Shown here in pieces: positions 6,552 through 7,945 of a stretch of 7,945 bases of DNA. The position numbers were made by a program, and so were the translations under genes. A model generated the notes under the pieces. It saw only the letters and a list, made by a program, of their open reading frames with translations, was not told the DNA's origin and ran no database searches. How positions within the stretch are numbered: position 1 is the stretch's first letter; each line of letters starts with the position of its first letter. The stretch is from positions 1-7,945 of the forward strand of contig JAFQDR010000198.1 of NCBI GenBank assembly GCA_017415945.1, in the 5' to 3' direction. The stretch is from Oscillospiraceae bacterium. Lineage in GTDB: Bacteria > Bacillota_A > Clostridia > Oscillospirales > Oscillospiraceae.

Positions 6552-7241
6552 TTGTTTACAGGATTTACCCCCGCTGCCTCGGATTTTCTCTGGGGCATTC
6601 GGTTCAATAACTATCGTGACTGGTTCATGGCGCATAAGCAGGAATATCTGAGTCTTGTGCAGCAGCCCTTGAAGGAGCTGGCACAGGAGGTGTTCGACCG
6701 ATTTACGGAGAAGTACCCCGACTTGAATATGGAGCTCCATGTGTCCCGCATTTACCGTGATGCCCGCCGCCTCCACGGGAAGGGACCCTACAAGGATCAC
6801 CTGTGGTTCTCCATTCGCAGACCCGCCGCGGAGCATTGGACGGAACGGCCTGTGTTCTGGTTCGAGATCGGCCCCGAGGGCTACGGCTACGGCATGGGCA
6901 TGTGGATGGCCAAGCCCTTTACCATGGAGTGCTACCGTAAGGAGCTGCTGGAGCATCCGGAGGGGCTGCTGCCCTTGGCGGAGCGGTTAGAGGCACAGAA
7001 TGTGTTTGTGCTGGATTCCCCCGAATATAAGCGGCCCAAGCCCGATACCCCCCAGGGGATTTTGGCAAAGTGGTACAACCGCAAGGGCTTTTCCATCAGC
7101 TGCGAGCGGCAGTGGGACAGCACATTGGAAAGCCGCCAAATTGCAGAGGATCTGCTGGAGGGCTACGACTTCCTGATGCCATATTACCAATACTTCACCG
7201 AAATGTGTGACCTCGCACGCATGAAGGAATTTATGAGATGA
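6552..7241 (+). CDS. DUF2461 family protein
   Basis: The 229-residue soluble protein matches the DUF2461 (TIGR02453) pattern as I know it: FNNYRDWF at 18-25, the RIYRDAR motif at 66-72, GPYKDHLWF at 78-86, and a Gly/aromatic-rich FEIGPEGYGYGMGMW at 104-118. Its length is close to the family norm of about 220. No biochemical function is established for the family that I can name. The start is a TTG at 6552, supported by AGGAGA (6537-6542) nine bases upstream; no suitable in-frame ATG lies nearby before the first conserved motif. It follows the rhomboid-like gene by 119 bases, with the paired-hairpin element between, and no clear promoter of its own was seen, so readthrough transcription is plausible. 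A bidirectional terminator begins at the base after its stop codon. Confidence 0.9.
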   Translation: MFTGFTPAASDFLWGIRFNNYRDWFMAHKQEYLSLVQQPLKELAQEVFDRFTEKYPDLNMELHVSRIYRDARRLHGKGPYKDHLWFSIRRPAAEHWTERPVFWFEIGPEGYGYGMGMWMAKPFTMECYRKELLEHPEGLLPLAERLEAQNVFVLDSPEYKRPKPDTPQGILAKWYNRKGFSISCERQWDSTLESRQIAEDLLEGYDFLMPYYQYFTEMCDLARMKEFMR

Positions 7242-7278
7242 AAAAACGGAACGAGCCGATTTGGTTCGTTCCGTTTTT
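7242..7278. terminator. Bidirectional intrinsic terminator, copy 1
   Basis: AAAAACGGAACGAGCC pairs with GGTTCGTTCCGTTTTT (one G-T wobble) around the loop GATTT, giving a 16-pair stem with an A-tract on one side and a T-tract on the other. It can end the DUF2461 transcript (plus) and that of the 56-residue gene (minus, stop at 7284). It is identical over all 37 bp to the terminator at 7832. Confidence 0.9.
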
Positions 7279-7283
7279 GTGCA

Positions 7284-7454
7284 TTATGAGGCTTCGTCTT
7301 CATCAGCGGTTGCAATGTAAATCTCCTCACAGATGATTTGACCTAATTTTAATACAAATATGGCAGCTTCCTTTGGCATGTCTTCTTCCAAAAATCGAAC
7401 TGCCGTTTCTGCAGCGCGGAACATGGCAATGTACATTCGTTGATAGTCCGTCAT
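7284..7454 (-). CDS. 56-residue small protein, divergent from the XRE regulator
   Basis: The product has 56 residues: MTDYQRMYIAMF at the start, two probable amphipathic helices (about 4-24 and 27-47, the second with KEAAIFVLKLGQIICEE) and an acidic end, DEDEAS. No signal peptide, membrane segment or zinc motif is visible. The gene is supported by AAGGAG (7466-7461) six bases before the ATG, by a terminator five bases past its TAA, and by a promoter and operators upstream. From memory, similar small helical proteins beginning with a Y-x-x-M-Y motif occur near XRE regulators in Clostridia phages and elements, but I cannot name the family. It could be an antitoxin-like, anti-repressor or accessory protein; none of these is shown. 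Confidence 0.75.
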   Translation of the reverse strand: MTDYQRMYIAMFRAAETAVRFLEEDMPKEAAIFVLKLGQIICEEIYIATADEDEAS

Positions 7455-7470
7455 GTTTTTCTCCTTTGTT

Positions 7471-7487
7471 GTGGGATATATCCAATA
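7471..7487. promoter_or_regulatory. Operator O1 of the XRE cassette
   Basis: GTGGGATATATCCAATA is the exact inverted copy of the 17-bp site at 7556-7572. Its core GGATATATCC (7474-7483) is a perfect palindrome. It covers the predicted transcription start and touches the -10 box of the 56-residue gene, so a bound repressor would block that gene. Confidence 0.75.
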
Positions 7488-7495
7488 CTATACCA
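7487..7495 (-). promoter_or_regulatory. Extended -10 promoter of the 56-residue gene
   Basis: On the minus strand TGG precedes TATAGT (7492-7487), an extended -10 element. The expected -35 position (7515-7510) falls on the edge of operator O2 and has no good hexamer. Predicted transcription starts near 7480, within O1. Confidence 0.5.
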
Positions 7496-7510
7496 TGCTT
7501 CTTCAAAAAT

Positions 7511-7524
7511 TGGGATATGTCCCA
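7511..7524. promoter_or_regulatory. Operator O2 of the XRE cassette
   Basis: TGGGATATGTCCCA is symmetric except for one central pair and matches the core of O1 and O3. Its centre is 39 bases from that of O1 and 47 from that of O3. It lies at the -35 position of the minus-strand promoter, in the middle of the divergent control region. Confidence 0.7.
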
Positions 7525-7555
7525 CACGAATGAGGGACAAAATATCTAAAATGTT

Positions 7556-7572
7556 TATTGGATATATCCCAC
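7556..7572. promoter_or_regulatory. Operator O3 of the XRE cassette
   Basis: TATTGGATATATCCCAC is the exact inverted copy of O1. It ends at the first base before the AGGAG ribosome site (7573-7577) of the XRE gene, so binding here would likely repress the regulator itself. No convincing -10/-35 pair for the plus strand could be fixed; TAAAAT (7547-7552) and TATCTA (7543-7548) are the best -10 candidates. Confidence 0.75.
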
Positions 7573-7585
7573 AGGAGAGTGTAAC

Positions 7586-7828
7586 ATGACATTGAAAGAT
7601 GCCATTGCCAACAGAATTATGGAGTTGTGCCGCCAGCAAGGCATCGCACCCAATGAACTTGCCAATCGTGCAGGAGTAAGCCCTTCCACGGTTTATAGTA
7701 TTTTGGGCTCAAAGAGCAAACGACCGGAAGTAGCGACTATTAAAAAGATTTGCGATGCACTGGAAATCACACTTGGGCAGTTCTTTTCCACAAAGGAATT
7801 TGACGGATTGGAACAGGAAATTCAATAA
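7586..7828 (+). CDS. XRE-family helix-turn-helix transcriptional regulator
   Basis: This 80-residue protein is essentially a single HTH_3 (Cro/C1-type) DNA-binding domain: helices from about residue 5, the helix-turn-helix NELANRAGVSPSTVYSILG at 23-41, and the closing IKKICDALEITLGQFF (52-67) typical of the family. It has no sensor or protease domain. The ATG at 7586 has AGGAG (7573-7577) eight bases upstream. Three palindromic sites lie between it and the divergent 56-residue gene, one abutting its own ribosome site, so it very likely represses both genes as a dimer; this is inference from layout. A terminator starts three bases after its stop. Its base composition is lower in GC than the genes to the left, which fits acquisition by transfer. 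Confidence 0.93.
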   Translation: MTLKDAIANRIMELCRQQGIAPNELANRAGVSPSTVYSILGSKSKRPEVATIKKICDALEITLGQFFSTKEFDGLEQEIQ

Positions 7829-7831
7829 ATC

Positions 7832-7869
7832 AAAAACGGAACGAGCCGATTTGGTTCGTTCCGTTTTTT
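7832..7869. terminator. Bidirectional intrinsic terminator, copy 2
   Basis: This has the same 37-bp hairpin as at 7242-7278 with one extra T, and GTGC follows in both. It ends the XRE transcript and could also stop minus-strand transcription entering from the right. Together the two copies bracket the divergent cassette as direct repeats 590 bp apart. Confidence 0.9.
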
Positions 7870-7896
7870 GTGCTGTGCCCCATAATTTGACGCACC

Positions 7897-7924
7897 GTAG
7901 GGCGGCTGCTTGCTGCCGCCGCTT
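7897..7924 (+). repeat. REP-like hairpin unit C
   Basis: GTAG is followed by stem GGCGGC (7901-7906), loop TGCTTGCT and stem GCCGCC (7915-7920). It shares head and loop sequence with unit A at 6444 but has a C-G pair where that unit has G-C, so the hairpin is kept. The window ends 21 bases later, so an inverted partner may lie outside. No gene is seen from 7870 to the end. Confidence 0.7.
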
Positions 7925-7945
7925 GAAGGTTAAGATGGGCAGCTC

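Noticed and set aside
7471..7572. Repeats in the divergent control region as a small CRISPR array
   Set aside because: Copies are short, palindromic, inverted relative to each other and unevenly spaced; they fit operators.

Overview
The window looks like chromosomal DNA from a Firmicute of class Clostridia, probably Oscillospiraceae/Ruminococcaceae. This is an inference. The coding DNA is fairly GC-rich while the intergenic DNA is AT-rich, Shine-Dalgarno sites are strong AGGAG-type, and the encoded proteins (an EF-G-like GTPase with a GHGGSGKT P-loop, an RlmB-type methylase, a rhomboid-like protein with a C-terminal Cys/His cluster, a DUF2461 protein) resemble families common there. No rRNA, tRNA, CRISPR array or insertion sequence was seen.

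The left part (1-5406) is on the minus strand. Transcription order is rlmB (5406-4609), then after a 21-base gap a 1036-residue membrane protein (4587-1477) ending in a strong intrinsic terminator. After a 329-base AT-rich gap with a 26-bp perfect palindrome and a good sigma-A-type promoter comes an EF-G-like translation GTPase that runs off the left edge (1147-1). The 1036-residue protein is the most unusual gene. A ~500-residue acidic, repeat-bearing region precedes a C-terminal half that follows the layout of a P1B-type metal ATPase, but almost every catalytic motif is lost.

The right part (5587-7241) is on the plus strand and divergent from rlmB. It holds a rhomboid-fold protein that lacks recognisable protease motifs and carries a C-terminal Cys/His cluster, then a DUF2461 protein. 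Between them is a 77-bp element made of two inverted GTAG-headed hairpin units. A third unit lies at the right edge. The paired stem bases change in a compensatory way among the three, as in REP/BIME repeats.

The far right (7279-7831) is a lower-GC cassette: a 56-residue small protein on the minus strand and an 80-residue XRE-type HTH regulator on the plus strand, divergent across a 131-base control region with three GGGATATATCC-type operators. Two copies of a bidirectional terminator, identical over 37 bp and 590 bp apart, bracket the cassette exactly. This suggests a compact self-regulated, possibly inserted or mobile unit.
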